From NCBI GenBank assembly GCA_001898145.1, contig MKSR01000040.1:124001-188000 (forward strand): 64,000 nt of DNA. The letters run 5' to 3'. This DNA comes from Dyadobacter sp. 50-39. GTDB taxonomy: Bacteria; Bacteroidota; Bacteroidia; Cytophagales; Spirosomataceae. Below, in pieces: positions 33,202 to 41,209 of this stretch. Every line of letters starts with the position of its first letter. The first letter of the stretch is position 1. The notes beneath the pieces were generated by a model. It had not been told where the DNA came from and did not search any database. It was given only the letters and a program-made list of their open reading frames with translations. The position numbers were made by a program, and so were the translations under genes.

Positions 33202-33846
33202 ATGGCTATCAAGGAGACTTTATCATCAACCGACCAGCTTGCCAAGCTATCTTCCAATGCATTGAAAGCAAAAACCGGACGCAATTGGGCCGAATGGATC
33301 GAATGGCTCGACAATCTGAAATCCGACGGAAAGACGCATAAAGAGATTGTGGCCGTGCTGGCAGACCACGTCGGGAGCACATGGTACCGACAGAAAATTG
33401 CGCTGGGATACCGCGAGGCCACCGGGCAGCGGCAGCCAGGGGAGCTCCTGTCGGGATACGAAGTCGGGGTATCCCGCACAGTTCCGGTCCCGGCGGCTAA
33501 GGCCTGGGAGATCATCTCCTCGGAAGCAGGGCTCGCCACATGGCTAGGCGCATTGACGGAAGGCCGGGTCGGCATAGCCGAGACATTCAAAACAGAAGAC
33601 GGTATCACAGGGACCATCACCGTCCTTGAACCCGGCTCGCATTTCAGAATGGCGTGGAAGACCGAATACTGGCGAAACAACTCGACGCTGCAAGTGCGGG
33701 TGGTCGGCAGTAAAAGCAAGACTGCCGGCAAAAGTGTGATCACTTTTCATCATGAGCAACTTCCCCGTGCGGCCGACCGCGACGCCATGAAACGGCACTG
33801 GCAAGAAAAACTATCAGATCTGGCTGAAATAATTACGGGAAAATAA
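33202..33846 (+). CDS. DUF4287 domain fused to an SRPBCC (AHSA1-like) domain
   Basis: The 214-residue protein from ATG 33202 has two parts. Residues about 20-80 (KTGRNWAEWIEWLDNLKSDGK, HKEIVAVLADHVGSTWYRQK, LGYREATGQR) match DUF4287, a small helical domain of unknown function. Residues about 85-214 form an SRPBCC helix-grip domain, with VSRTVPVPAAKAWEIISSEAG, TGTITVLEPGSHFRMAW and the C-terminal helix MKRHWQEKLSDLAEII. The frame extends upstream to 33028, but without ATG. It is cytoplasmic and its ligand is unknown. It is the first of five SRPBCC genes within 10 kb. The porin gene follows 43 nt downstream. Confidence 0.82.
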   Translation: MAIKETLSSTDQLAKLSSNALKAKTGRNWAEWIEWLDNLKSDGKTHKEIVAVLADHVGSTWYRQKIALGYREATGQRQPGELLSGYEVGVSRTVPVPAAKAWEIISSEAGLATWLGALTEGRVGIAETFKTEDGITGTITVLEPGSHFRMAWKTEYWRNNSTLQVRVVGSKSKTAGKSVITFHHEQLPRAADRDAMKRHWQEKLSDLAEIITGK

Positions 33847-33889
33847 GGTTCTTTGTACCCCGATTTCAGACACCAATTTAGAAAACCTG

Positions 33890-35212
33890 ATGAAGTTCCG
33901 TGTTGCCGGCCTATTATTACTTTTTATACTTTTAAGCCATTCTAACCTTTTCGCCCAGCGCTTCCTTATGGACCTGGTGGATACCACCAACCAGATGGGA
34001 AAAGGTATGTTATCGATTTACGAACGCTATAACCGCGTGAGAATCAGCGGCTACATTCAGCCGCAATTTCAGGTGATATCCAAAGAAGGCGCGGAGACTT
34101 ATGCGGGCGGCAATTTCTCTTCTCTTTCCAATAACCGGTTTATGCTCCGGCGCGGGCGCCTGCGTGTGGACTATGCGCACCTGAACAAGAACAACGACCC
34201 GACCTCTTACTTTGTGTTCCAGTTCGACGGTACCGAACGTGGTGTCGCTATCCGCGACTTCTGGGGAAGATTTTATGAAAACAAGTTTAAGATTTTCGCA
34301 TTGACAACCGGGATGTTCGCAAGGCCGTTCGGCCACGAGGTCAATCTCTCCTCCGCCAACCGTGAATCACCCGAGCGTGGGCGCATGTCGCAGATCCTGA
34401 TGAAGACCGAGCGGGACATCGGTGTAATGCTCACCGTTACGAGCCGGAAGGCTCAGGAATGGCACCAGATGCTGAAATTCGATCTGGGTGTGTTCAACGG
34501 CCAGGGCATGTCGGGGCCTGTGGACTACGACAGCCATAAAGATGTGATCAGCCGGCTCAGTCTGAAACCTACCAAAATCCGTGCATTGGGTAATGCCACC
34601 GTGTCAGCCGCGATGTCGGGATATGCAGGCGGTATTGTGAGCCAATCGGATGTGCTATATTCCACCCGGCGCAGCGGCACCGAATACCAGGCTGTGCGCG
34701 ATTCCTCGGCGGCTAACACGCACAAAACAAGGCCGCGAAATTATGCCGGCGCAGATTTCCAGCTGTCATTCCCCAACCGGAAGGGTGAAACCGAGTTCCG
34801 CGCCGAATATATCAAAGGCAGGCAGACGGCCACTTTCGGTACCAGCGAAACGCCCGGGACCTACCCGATCACTAACGGCATCAAGGATCCGCTCTATACC
34901 CGCAGTTTTGACGGCGCCTATTTCTACTTCCTGCAACACCTCGGCAGCCTCGAACACCAGTTTGTGATGAAATACGACTGGTACGACCCCAACACCAAAG
35001 TTTCAGGCAAGCAGATCTCCGCTCAGAATGGCTTTGGCAAGGCCGATCTCCGGTATAATACGCTGGGAATGGGCTACATTTATACGGCCAACGAGTCGCT
35101 GAAATTCATATTCTATTATGAGTTGGTACGCAACGAGAAATCCGCGCTGGCCGGATATGAAAGCGATGCATCCGATGACGTTTTCACGGCACGTGTCCAG
35201 TACAATTTCTAG
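33890..35212 (+). CDS. Outer-membrane porin, OprO/OprP (phosphate-selective porin) family
   Basis: The 440-residue protein has a signal peptide (FRVAGLLLLFILLSHSNLFAQ) and an early amphipathic helix. About 16 predicted strands follow, including VRISGYIQPQFQVI, RFMLRRGRLRVDYAHL and YFVFQFDGTERG, a pattern typical of Bacteroidota OprO/OprP-type porins. It ends with phenylalanine (ARVQYNF), as outer-membrane barrel proteins do. The substrate need not be phosphate. No phosphate regulon genes lie nearby. Its stop codon overlaps that of the convergent SRPBCC gene in the shared bases CTAG. Confidence 0.88.
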   Translation: MKFRVAGLLLLFILLSHSNLFAQRFLMDLVDTTNQMGKGMLSIYERYNRVRISGYIQPQFQVISKEGAETYAGGNFSSLSNNRFMLRRGRLRVDYAHLNKNNDPTSYFVFQFDGTERGVAIRDFWGRFYENKFKIFALTTGMFARPFGHEVNLSSANRESPERGRMSQILMKTERDIGVMLTVTSRKAQEWHQMLKFDLGVFNGQGMSGPVDYDSHKDVISRLSLKPTKIRALGNATVSAAMSGYAGGIVSQSDVLYSTRRSGTEYQAVRDSSAANTHKTRPRNYAGADFQLSFPNRKGETEFRAEYIKGRQTATFGTSETPGTYPITNGIKDPLYTRSFDGAYFYFLQHLGSLEHQFVMKYDWYDPNTKVSGKQISAQNGFGKADLRYNTLGMGYIYTANESLKFIFYYELVRNEKSALAGYESDASDDVFTARVQYNF

Positions 35213-35664
35213 GCCTGGAAGCGTTCAGCAAGAACTTTCCTGCGGTAGGCGAAAATCGTATTGACCTCCCGGTTCACGATCATCCGGTCCACCACCTTTC
35301 CCAAAATCCCCAACGGTACCTTGTAATGCAGAATGTCCTCCATCAGTACCCCGCCGTTTTGCTCGGTGAAACGGTGCTGATGGTGCCAGAATGCGTAGGG
35401 CCCAAAGCGCTGTTCATCCACAAAATATTGCTTATCGACCACATGGGTGATTTCGGTGCACCATTTCAGGGGCATACCCAGTAGCGGCCGGACGATGTAG
35501 CGGATAATCTGGCCGGCGTACATTTTGTCGCCGTGGTGCACAGAAGTTACCTCAAACCCCATGTGCGCCGGGGTGATTTCCTTCAAATTGGAAGGATTGG
35601 AGAAGAATGCCCAGGCCTCGTCGAGGCTGATGGGCAACCATTGCTGGAAATATAGCTCGCGCAT
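35209..35664 (-). CDS. SRPBCC family protein (ligand-binding)
   Basis: The 151-residue protein begins MRELYFQQWLPISLDEAWAFFSNPSNLKEITP, the usual opening of SRPBCC proteins related to polyketide-cyclase or cell-division inhibitor families. A typical middle strand LKWCTEITHVVDKQYFVDEQRFGPYAFWHHQHRF and a C-terminal helix DRMIVNREVNTIFAYRRKVL follow in order. There is no signal peptide. The stop codon shares CTAG with the stop of the porin gene. An ATG-proximal promoter is not evident. The ligand is unknown. Confidence 0.85.
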   Translation of the reverse strand: MRELYFQQWLPISLDEAWAFFSNPSNLKEITPAHMGFEVTSVHHGDKMYAGQIIRYIVRPLLGMPLKWCTEITHVVDKQYFVDEQRFGPYAFWHHQHRFTEQNGGVLMEDILHYKVPLGILGKVVDRMIVNREVNTIFAYRRKVLAERFQA

Positions 35665-35717
35665 GTCAACTGATTTGCCGTAATATACGTTAAATGTTCA
35701 ACCCGCGATCAAATTCG

Positions 35718-35768
35718 GGCCGCGCCGCGTAGGCCGCGCCGCGCAGGCCGGGCCGCGGAGGCCGGCCG
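35718..35768. repeat. Tandem 14-bp G+C-rich repeat, about 3.6 copies
   Basis: Units start at 35718, 35732, 35746 and 35760 (partial). The first two differ by one base (GGCCGCGCCGCGTA, GGCCGCGCCGCGCA), the third is GGCCGGGCCGCGGA. It is nearly pure G+C in a region otherwise of ordinary composition and lies between divergent SRPBCC genes. Confidence 0.9.
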
Positions 35769-35830
35769 TCGCTCTTTCACTCCTGGCACAGTTTTCTCAG
35801 CAAATTATCACAGTACTAACTCCGAATATC

Positions 35831-36277
35831 ATGAACAGAAAACAGCTTGCAACCACAACCATTTCTATCCATGCAAGCCCTTCTGCCGTTTGGAAGGCAT
35901 TGGTAGAACCCGAACTCGTCAAAAAGTATTTCCATGGCGCTGAAATGCGCTCTGATTTTGAAATCGGAAGCCCGATCACCTTTGAGGGGAATTGGCAGGG
36001 CCAGCATTACGTCGACAAAGGCGAAATCCTGCGCATTACGCCGGAGCGCGAGCTTAGCTATTCATTCTGGAGTCCGCTGTCGGGCACGGAAGACTTTGAG
36101 GATAATTATACGCATGTGACCTTCCATTTATCGGACTACCACGACCATACGACACTGGTCGTTACCCAGGACAACCTGGAAGACGATGATGCCGTGGTTA
36201 AAGCGGAGGGCAACTGGTTGAACGTGCTGCACGATCTGAAAAGGGTTGTGGAGGAAGAGCGGCTGCACGTCCTGTGA
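35831..36277 (+). CDS. SRPBCC (AHSA1-like) domain protein
   Basis: The 148-residue protein shows the AHSA1-type SRPBCC pattern: TTISIHASPSAVWKALVEPELVKKYFHG at the N-terminus, FEGNWQGQHYVDKGEILRI in the middle, LSYSFWSPLSG and the terminal helix WLNVLHDLKRVVEEE. Such proteins bind hydrophobic ligands or serve as Hsp90 co-chaperone-like domains; no specific role can be assigned. It is similar in design to the protein at 40403-40852 (both have the PELxKxY motif), suggesting they are paralogues. It converges on tex, with a shared terminator between them. Confidence 0.87.
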   Translation: MNRKQLATTTISIHASPSAVWKALVEPELVKKYFHGAEMRSDFEIGSPITFEGNWQGQHYVDKGEILRITPERELSYSFWSPLSGTEDFEDNYTHVTFHLSDYHDHTTLVVTQDNLEDDDAVVKAEGNWLNVLHDLKRVVEEERLHVL

Positions 36278-36291
36278 CCCCCGCATGAATG

Positions 36292-36324
36292 CAAAACCCG
36301 CCGGACGTCGTTCGGCGGGTTTTG
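36292..36324. terminator. Bidirectional terminator between SRPBCC gene and tex
   Basis: A perfect 12-bp stem (CAAAACCCGCCG at 36292-36303 with CGGCGGGTTTTG at 36313-36324) has a 9-nt loop. It is T-rich on the plus side and lies just beyond both stop codons. Confidence 0.88.
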
Positions 36325-36330
36325 TATTTT

Positions 36331-38448
36331 TCAAAGTTTCATCGAGAGGGCGATCCGCTTCCGGGTGAGGTCCACCTCGGTCACTTTCACTGTCACGTGC
36401 TGCTGCAACCTGACCACCTCGTTCGGGTCTTTCACAAACTTGTCGGCCATTTGCGAGACATGGACAAGCCCGTCCTGCTTCACACCCACATCCACAAACG
36501 CGCCGAACGCGGTGATGTTCGTGACGATCCCGGGGAGGATCATCCCGACCTTCAGATCCTCCGGCTTTCTTACCGAGGCATCGAACTCAAACTTCTTCAT
36601 TTCCGAACGCGGGTCACGCGAAGGTTTTTCCAGCTCCGCGAGAATGTCTTTCAAGGTGGGCAGACCGACCGTCGCCGAAACATACTTTTCGATCCTGATC
36701 TGGCGGCGTACATCCGGCTTTTGAATCAAATCCTTCACTGTTGCGCCAGCGTCTTTCGCCATTTGCTCCACCAACTCGTAACGTTCGGGGTGTACTGCGC
36801 TGTTATCCAAAGGATTAGATCCATTTTCAATGCGCAGGAAACCTGCCGCCTGCTCAAATGCCTTTGCCCCCAGCCGCGGAACTTTCAATAACTGCTGCCT
36901 TGATTTAAAGTTTCCGTTTTTGGCCCGAAAATCCACGATATTTTGCGCCAAAGCGGGTCCAAGCCCCGAAACATAGCGTAGCAAATGCTTGCTCGATGTG
37001 TTGAGATTTACGCCTACGGAATTCACGCAGCTTTCTACGACTACATCCAACGCATTTCGCAATGAATTCTGGTCCACATCATGCTGGTACTGCCCGACGC
37101 CGATCGACTTGGGATCGATTTTCACGAGCTCCGCCAGGGGGTCCATCAGTCGTCGCCCGATCGATATCGAACCACGGACGGTTACATCTTTATCCGGGAA
37201 TTCCTCACGCGCCACCTCCGACGCCGAGTAAATCGACGCTCCCTGCTCGGACACCATGAACAGCCCGATCTCGCCCGACTGGCCCGAACCATCGAGCAGT
37301 TTTTTCACAAAATCCTCCGTTTCCCGTCCGGCAGTACCATTTCCCACCGCAATCGCCTGCACTTTGAACTTGCGGATAAGCTCGCTCAGCCGCGCACCTG
37401 CGTCGGAAGGTTTGTCGAATGGATAAATGACATGGTCTGCCACGAGATTACCCTGGCCGTCGAGCACTACTACTTTGCAGCCGGTGCGGTAACCAGGGTC
37501 TATCGCCAGCACTGTTTTCTGTCCAAGCGGAGATGCCAGCAGCAGTTGGCGGAGGTTTTCGGTAAATACCTGGATCGCCGCAACATCAGCCTTTTCTTTG
37601 GAAAGGTTCGCAAATTCCGTTTCGATCGACGGCTTCAGCAAGCGCTTGTAGCTATCTCCGATCGCCAGCTCCAACTGATCTTTGCAGGCTTCTGTACCAA
37701 ACATAAACAGCCTGTCGAGTGCTTCAAGCGCCGCATCTTCATCGGGCGAAATATCGACGCTCAGAATGCCCTCTTCCTCGCCACGGCGCAATGCCAGCAA
37801 CCTGTGGGATGGTATTTTGGCCAAAGGCTCAGAGAATTCGAAATAGTCGCGGTATTTGGCGCCTTCCTCTTCCTTTTTCTTCTTGACTTTCGATGTAATG
37901 ATGGCGCCACGCTGAAACGTGTACCGCACTTTCGCCCGCGCCTCCTGGTTCTCGTTGATCCATTCGGCGATAATGTCGCGGGCGCCCTGCAACGCGTCGC
38001 CGGCGCTGGCTACCTGGTCGTTCAGAAACGTGGCTGCCTTGCCCTTCGGATCGCGCTCCTTACCTTCGAAAATCAGCCTGGCAAGCGGTTCGAGACCTCT
38101 CTCGATAGCGATCGTGGCGCGCGTCTTTCTTTTTTGTTTATAGGGTAGATAAAGGTCTTCGAGCTCGGTCATCGAAAATACGCTTTCGATTTTCTTTTTC
38201 AATTCAGGCGTAAGCTTGCCCTGCTCTTCAATGCTTTTCAAAATGGCCTCCCGGCGCTTTTCGACTTCCTGCTGCTTCTGCCATGCCTCTCTGACGCTGC
38301 CGATCTGCACCTCGTCGAGCCCGCCTGTCGCTTCCTTACGGTACCGTGCGATAAAGGGGACCGTAGCGCCTTCTTCAAATAGCGCGATGGTATTTCTTGC
38401 CTGCTTGTCGCTGACACCGGCCTGTTGTGCAATAAGGGTGTAGTTCAT
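36331..38448 (-). CDS. tex: RNA-binding transcription accessory protein Tex
   Basis: The 705-residue protein from ATG 38448 has the full Tex layout. The N-terminal helical Tex domain covers residues 1-190. The YqgF RNase H-like domain has VLAIDPGYRTGCKVVVLDGQ at about 315. Two HhH motifs include YVSGLGPALAQNIVDFRA and LLKVPRLGAKAFEQAAGFL. The C-terminal S1 domain spans about 628-703 (GMILPGIVTNITAFGAFVDV). Tex is a bacterial relative of eukaryotic Spt6 and acts in transcription or RNA handling. The alternative start at 38475 would add 9 residues and is less likely. A TAGTTTTG element lies 51 nt upstream. It shares a terminator with the convergent SRPBCC gene. Confidence 0.95.
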   Translation of the reverse strand: MNYTLIAQQAGVSDKQARNTIALFEEGATVPFIARYRKEATGGLDEVQIGSVREAWQKQQEVEKRREAILKSIEEQGKLTPELKKKIESVFSMTELEDLYLPYKQKRKTRATIAIERGLEPLARLIFEGKERDPKGKAATFLNDQVASAGDALQGARDIIAEWINENQEARAKVRYTFQRGAIITSKVKKKKEEEGAKYRDYFEFSEPLAKIPSHRLLALRRGEEEGILSVDISPDEDAALEALDRLFMFGTEACKDQLELAIGDSYKRLLKPSIETEFANLSKEKADVAAIQVFTENLRQLLLASPLGQKTVLAIDPGYRTGCKVVVLDGQGNLVADHVIYPFDKPSDAGARLSELIRKFKVQAIAVGNGTAGRETEDFVKKLLDGSGQSGEIGLFMVSEQGASIYSASEVAREEFPDKDVTVRGSISIGRRLMDPLAELVKIDPKSIGVGQYQHDVDQNSLRNALDVVVESCVNSVGVNLNTSSKHLLRYVSGLGPALAQNIVDFRAKNGNFKSRQQLLKVPRLGAKAFEQAAGFLRIENGSNPLDNSAVHPERYELVEQMAKDAGATVKDLIQKPDVRRQIRIEKYVSATVGLPTLKDILAELEKPSRDPRSEMKKFEFDASVRKPEDLKVGMILPGIVTNITAFGAFVDVGVKQDGLVHVSQMADKFVKDPNEVVRLQQHVTVKVTEVDLTRKRIALSMKL

Positions 38449-38498
38449 GTTTACTAATGAAATTGGAAGCGGCAAATAAAGCGGATATTCGTCGTTTT

Positions 38499-38506
38499 CA
38501 AAACTA
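38499..38506 (-). promoter_or_regulatory. -7 promoter element of tex
   Basis: On the minus strand TAGTTTTG is a perfect TAnnTTTG match, 51 nt upstream of the tex start codon. No good -33 element is visible. Confidence 0.4.
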
Positions 38507-38542
38507 AAATTAGCGGCGAAACGACCTACGCGATTTACCGTT

Positions 38543-38550
38543 TATATTTG
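38543..38550 (+). promoter_or_regulatory. -7 promoter element of the ThuA-domain gene
   Basis: TATATTTG is a perfect -7 match 35 nt upstream of the ATG at 38585. The same octamer is used at the polA and oligopeptidase genes. Confidence 0.5.
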
Positions 38551-38584
38551 GCCTGTTAATCCTTATACCTAACCCTTATCGAAA

Positions 38585-39427
38585 ATGAAGAATGCATCCG
38601 GAAAGCCGCTGGCTCTCCTCACCGCCCTACTGACCGTCATGCTCATGACGAATCACGTTTGCGCCCAGCAAAAGCCCAAACTCAAAGTGGTGGCCTTTTT
38701 TACGGGCAAAAACGACCGCGCACATATCAGTTTCGTAGGCGAAGCGCACAAAAGGCTGCCTGAACTGGGAGCGAAAAATGGCTTTACCTACGATTCCACC
38801 AGTAACTGGGACAACCTGAACGCCGAATTTCTTTCAAAATACCAGGTAGTGCTTTTCCTGGATACACGCCCGGAAAAGCCGGAGCAGCGCGCCGCATTTC
38901 AGAAGTACATGGAAAACGGCGGCGGATGGATAGGTTTCCATTTCGCTGCATTTGCACTGACGCCGTCGGCATACCCTCAAAACTGGGACTGGTACCACGA
39001 TCAGTTTCTCGGCTCGGGCCAGTATAAAAGCAATACCTGGCGCCCGACTTCGGCAATTTTGAAGGTAGAAAATCCTGAAAACGCTGCTACCAAGGGACTA
39101 GGGAGCAGTTTCAAGGCATCCCCCAACGAATGGTACCGATGGGAAAAAGATTTGACCCAAAACCCTGATATTCAGATCCTGCTGTCGATCGACCCGGCAA
39201 GCTTTCCGTTGGGTACCGGGCCGAAACAGCACGAAATATGGCACAGCGGATACTACCCGGTAGCCTGGACCAACAAAAAGTACAAAATGCTGTACATGAA
39301 CATGGGCCACAACGATATCGACTACGAAAACAAAACGAACAAGGAATTATCGTTTACATTTGATAACGATGCGCAAAACCAGTTTATCGTGAATTCGATC
39401 CTCTGGCTCGCCAACCGCAAGAAATAG
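38585..39427 (+). CDS. Secreted ThuA-domain protein
   Basis: The 280-residue protein has a signal peptide (LALLTALLTVMLMTNHVCAQQ). A class I glutamine-amidotransferase-like ThuA domain follows: KVVAFFTGKNDRAHISFV, YQVVLFLDTRPEKPEQRAAF, MENGGGWIGFHFAAFAL and HSGYYPVAWTNKKYKMLYMNMGHNDIDY in order. ThuA domains occur in sugar-utilisation loci, often beside DUF1080 and dehydrogenase genes, and their exact activity is unknown. Here the only close partner is an AraC regulator whose ATG is 6 nt after the stop, so the two are probably one transcript. Export suggests a periplasmic role. Confidence 0.87.
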   Translation: MKNASGKPLALLTALLTVMLMTNHVCAQQKPKLKVVAFFTGKNDRAHISFVGEAHKRLPELGAKNGFTYDSTSNWDNLNAEFLSKYQVVLFLDTRPEKPEQRAAFQKYMENGGGWIGFHFAAFALTPSAYPQNWDWYHDQFLGSGQYKSNTWRPTSAILKVENPENAATKGLGSSFKASPNEWYRWEKDLTQNPDIQILLSIDPASFPLGTGPKQHEIWHSGYYPVAWTNKKYKMLYMNMGHNDIDYENKTNKELSFTFDNDAQNQFIVNSILWLANRKK

Positions 39428-39433
39428 CAGATT

Positions 39434-40339
39434 ATGGAACAAAGACAAACCCGCAGTTTCGATAAAGGCAGGATGACCGGCGTAACGTGGCAGTGCGACA
39501 GTATTCTGCTCGGGCATGCCGTGTCGAAGTTTACGGAATTGTCAGGTTTTCATTCCAAAAGCGCCAACCTAGATGTGGTACGGATGCATTTCGGGCTGAA
39601 AGGCGACTACATGTTTACCTACAACCAGCTCGGCAAGACGTTCGACCTGGTCGGCGGGCATCATAACATCATGTATTCCAGGGAGTTCGAGATGACCGTC
39701 CAGGCTAAAACGCTGGAAATTGAAACTTTCGGTATCCAGTTTCCGAAAGACGTTTTCATCCGGTTCACGCAGCATGCGAGCGACGCACTGAAACGCTTTT
39801 CGGAGGCTATTATACTGGGCAAAAGCACGATACTGACAGACAACTGGGGAACGATTGACTCACCCATTCAGCAGGTAATCCAGCAGATCATCCATTGTAA
39901 ATATTCGGAAAGCCTTAAAAAGCTGTTTCTGCTCTCCAAAAGCATCGAGTTGCTGATGCTGTGCGCAGACGCATGCGAGGCTTCTGAGCGCAAAACGGAG
40001 ACTTTTATCAAAACTAAAACGGACAAGGAGAAGATCATCGCCGTCCGCGACCTGATCATCGACCGTGTACATTGCCCGCCCAACCTTTCGGAAATTGCAC
40101 ACCACGTGGGTTTGAATGAATACAAGCTCAAAAAGGGCTTTAAGGAAACATTCAATAATACCATCTTCGGCTACCTCACCGATCAGCGACTGCAACTCGC
40201 GAAACAGTACCTGCTCGATACGCAGCAAACCGCAGCCGAAATATCGACGCAGCTGGGCTACACGACGCCCCAGCATTTCAATAATGCATTCAAGAAGAAA
40301 TTCGGCGTCACTCCCTTTTCCGTTAGAAATAATCCGTAA
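39434..40339 (+). CDS. AraC-family transcriptional regulator
   Basis: The 301-residue protein has a non-conserved N-terminal sensing part (1-200) and a C-terminal AraC HTH pair: LSEIAHHVGLNEYKLKKGFKETF (first HTH, about 222-245) and TAAEISTQLGYTTPQHFNNAFKK (second, about 270-292), ending FGVTPFSVR. The N-terminus resembles the group with a poorly defined ligand pocket. It follows the ThuA gene by 6 nt and precedes an SRPBCC gene by 63 nt. It may regulate that unit, but no binding site can be assigned by eye. Confidence 0.9.
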   Translation: MEQRQTRSFDKGRMTGVTWQCDSILLGHAVSKFTELSGFHSKSANLDVVRMHFGLKGDYMFTYNQLGKTFDLVGGHHNIMYSREFEMTVQAKTLEIETFGIQFPKDVFIRFTQHASDALKRFSEAIILGKSTILTDNWGTIDSPIQQVIQQIIHCKYSESLKKLFLLSKSIELLMLCADACEASERKTETFIKTKTDKEKIIAVRDLIIDRVHCPPNLSEIAHHVGLNEYKLKKGFKETFNNTIFGYLTDQRLQLAKQYLLDTQQTAAEISTQLGYTTPQHFNNAFKKKFGVTPFSVRNNP

Positions 40340-40402
40340 AACGCAATCGGCTACCGGGACGCAGGAAGTAATATTGCCATCGGAAATTGTAAATCATCAA
40401 CT

Positions 40403-40852
40403 ATGTCACTCATCATCCGAAACGAAATCGCCATTGCCGCGCCTGCGGCGCACTTGTGGGACGCATTGGTAAATCCTGAACTCACAAAACAGTATATGTT
40501 TGGTTGCGAGGCACTTTCCGACTGGAATGTCGGCAGCGACCTGCTTTGGAAAGGCGAACACGAGGGAAAGGAAATTATCTGGGTCAAAGGGAAAATCCTG
40601 GACATCGAACCGGGCAAATTCCTGCGGTATACCACCATCGATCCGCACTCGAACATCGACGACATTTCAGAAAACTACCTGGAAGTCACCTACGACCTTG
40701 TTCCGCAAGGAGAAACAACGCTGTTGAAAGTCTCGCAGGGCGATTACAGTACGGTAGCAGAAGGCGAGCGCCGTTACCAGGATTCTTACAACAACGGCGA
40801 AGGCTGGAACCCGATCCTGATCGAAATCAAGAAACTCGTCGAGGCGCGGTAG
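40403..40852 (+). CDS. SRPBCC (AHSA1-like) domain protein
   Basis: The 149-residue protein has the AHSA1-type pattern: IRNEIAIAAPAAHLWDALVNPELTKQYMFG, GSDLLWKGEHEGKEIIWVKGKIL, FLRYTTIDPHS and a C-terminal helix NPILIEIKKLVEA. The overall design is like the 35831 protein, with which it shares the PELxKxY motif and the position of the central glycines, so a duplication is likely. It is cytoplasmic and its ligand is unknown. A strong terminator follows 17 nt after its stop. Confidence 0.87.
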   Translation: MSLIIRNEIAIAAPAAHLWDALVNPELTKQYMFGCEALSDWNVGSDLLWKGEHEGKEIIWVKGKILDIEPGKFLRYTTIDPHSNIDDISENYLEVTYDLVPQGETTLLKVSQGDYSTVAEGERRYQDSYNNGEGWNPILIEIKKLVEAR

Positions 40853-40869
40853 TAGCTGCTTTAACTCAA

Positions 40870-40906
40870 CAAAAGAGGGTCACCGGCGTCCGGTAACCCT
40901 CTTTTG
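40870..40906. terminator. Terminator between SRPBCC gene and acidic hypothetical gene
   Basis: A 17-bp stem (40870-40886 with 40890-40906, one mismatch, core CAAAAGAGGGT) has a tight 3-nt loop and T-rich ends on both strands. It serves the two convergent genes. Confidence 0.88.
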
Positions 40907-40907
40907 T

Positions 40908-41138
40908 TCAGGGGTTTTGCGATTCGATGTCCCCCACTTCATCTTCGTCGGTCGGCTCTGCCGGCTCATCTTCATCTATCCTTGAACCGGTATTGACTTC
41001 CGGTGCGTCCGTACCCGGTACGTCGGGCGTAGGGTTCATCGGGCCGGTTTCACGTGGTTTTTCCGGATAACTCGTCGCAGGCGGCTGGTCGTCCGGCATT
41101 TCCGCCACAGGGATCGCATATTGGTTTTGAAAGTCCAT
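40908..41138 (-). CDS. Small acidic, proline-rich hypothetical protein (76 aa)
   Basis: From ATG 41138 (MDFQNQYAIPVAEMPDDQPP) the protein has 76 residues, very rich in proline, aspartate and glutamate (TPDVPGTDAPEVNTG, DEDEPAEPTDEDEVGD). It is predicted to be disordered, with no signal peptide or membrane segment. The frame stays open upstream to 41360, but that part overlaps the RsmB-like gene and looks non-coding. Its function is unknown. The terminator at 40870 follows the stop directly, which supports it being expressed. Confidence 0.6.
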   Translation of the reverse strand: MDFQNQYAIPVAEMPDDQPPATSYPEKPRETGPMNPTPDVPGTDAPEVNTGSRIDEDEPAEPTDEDEVGDIESQNP

Positions 41139-41209
41139 GGTTTTGTTTGTTGATTTCTTGTAATGAGGAAAAAACCATGCCTTTCGGTATACGCTCCTAC
41201 TCGTCATCG

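Noticed and set aside
37081-38148. Long open frame on the plus strand inside tex
   Set aside because: It is the antisense of tex, whose full domain set reads cleanly on the minus strand. The plus-strand product shows no family pattern.
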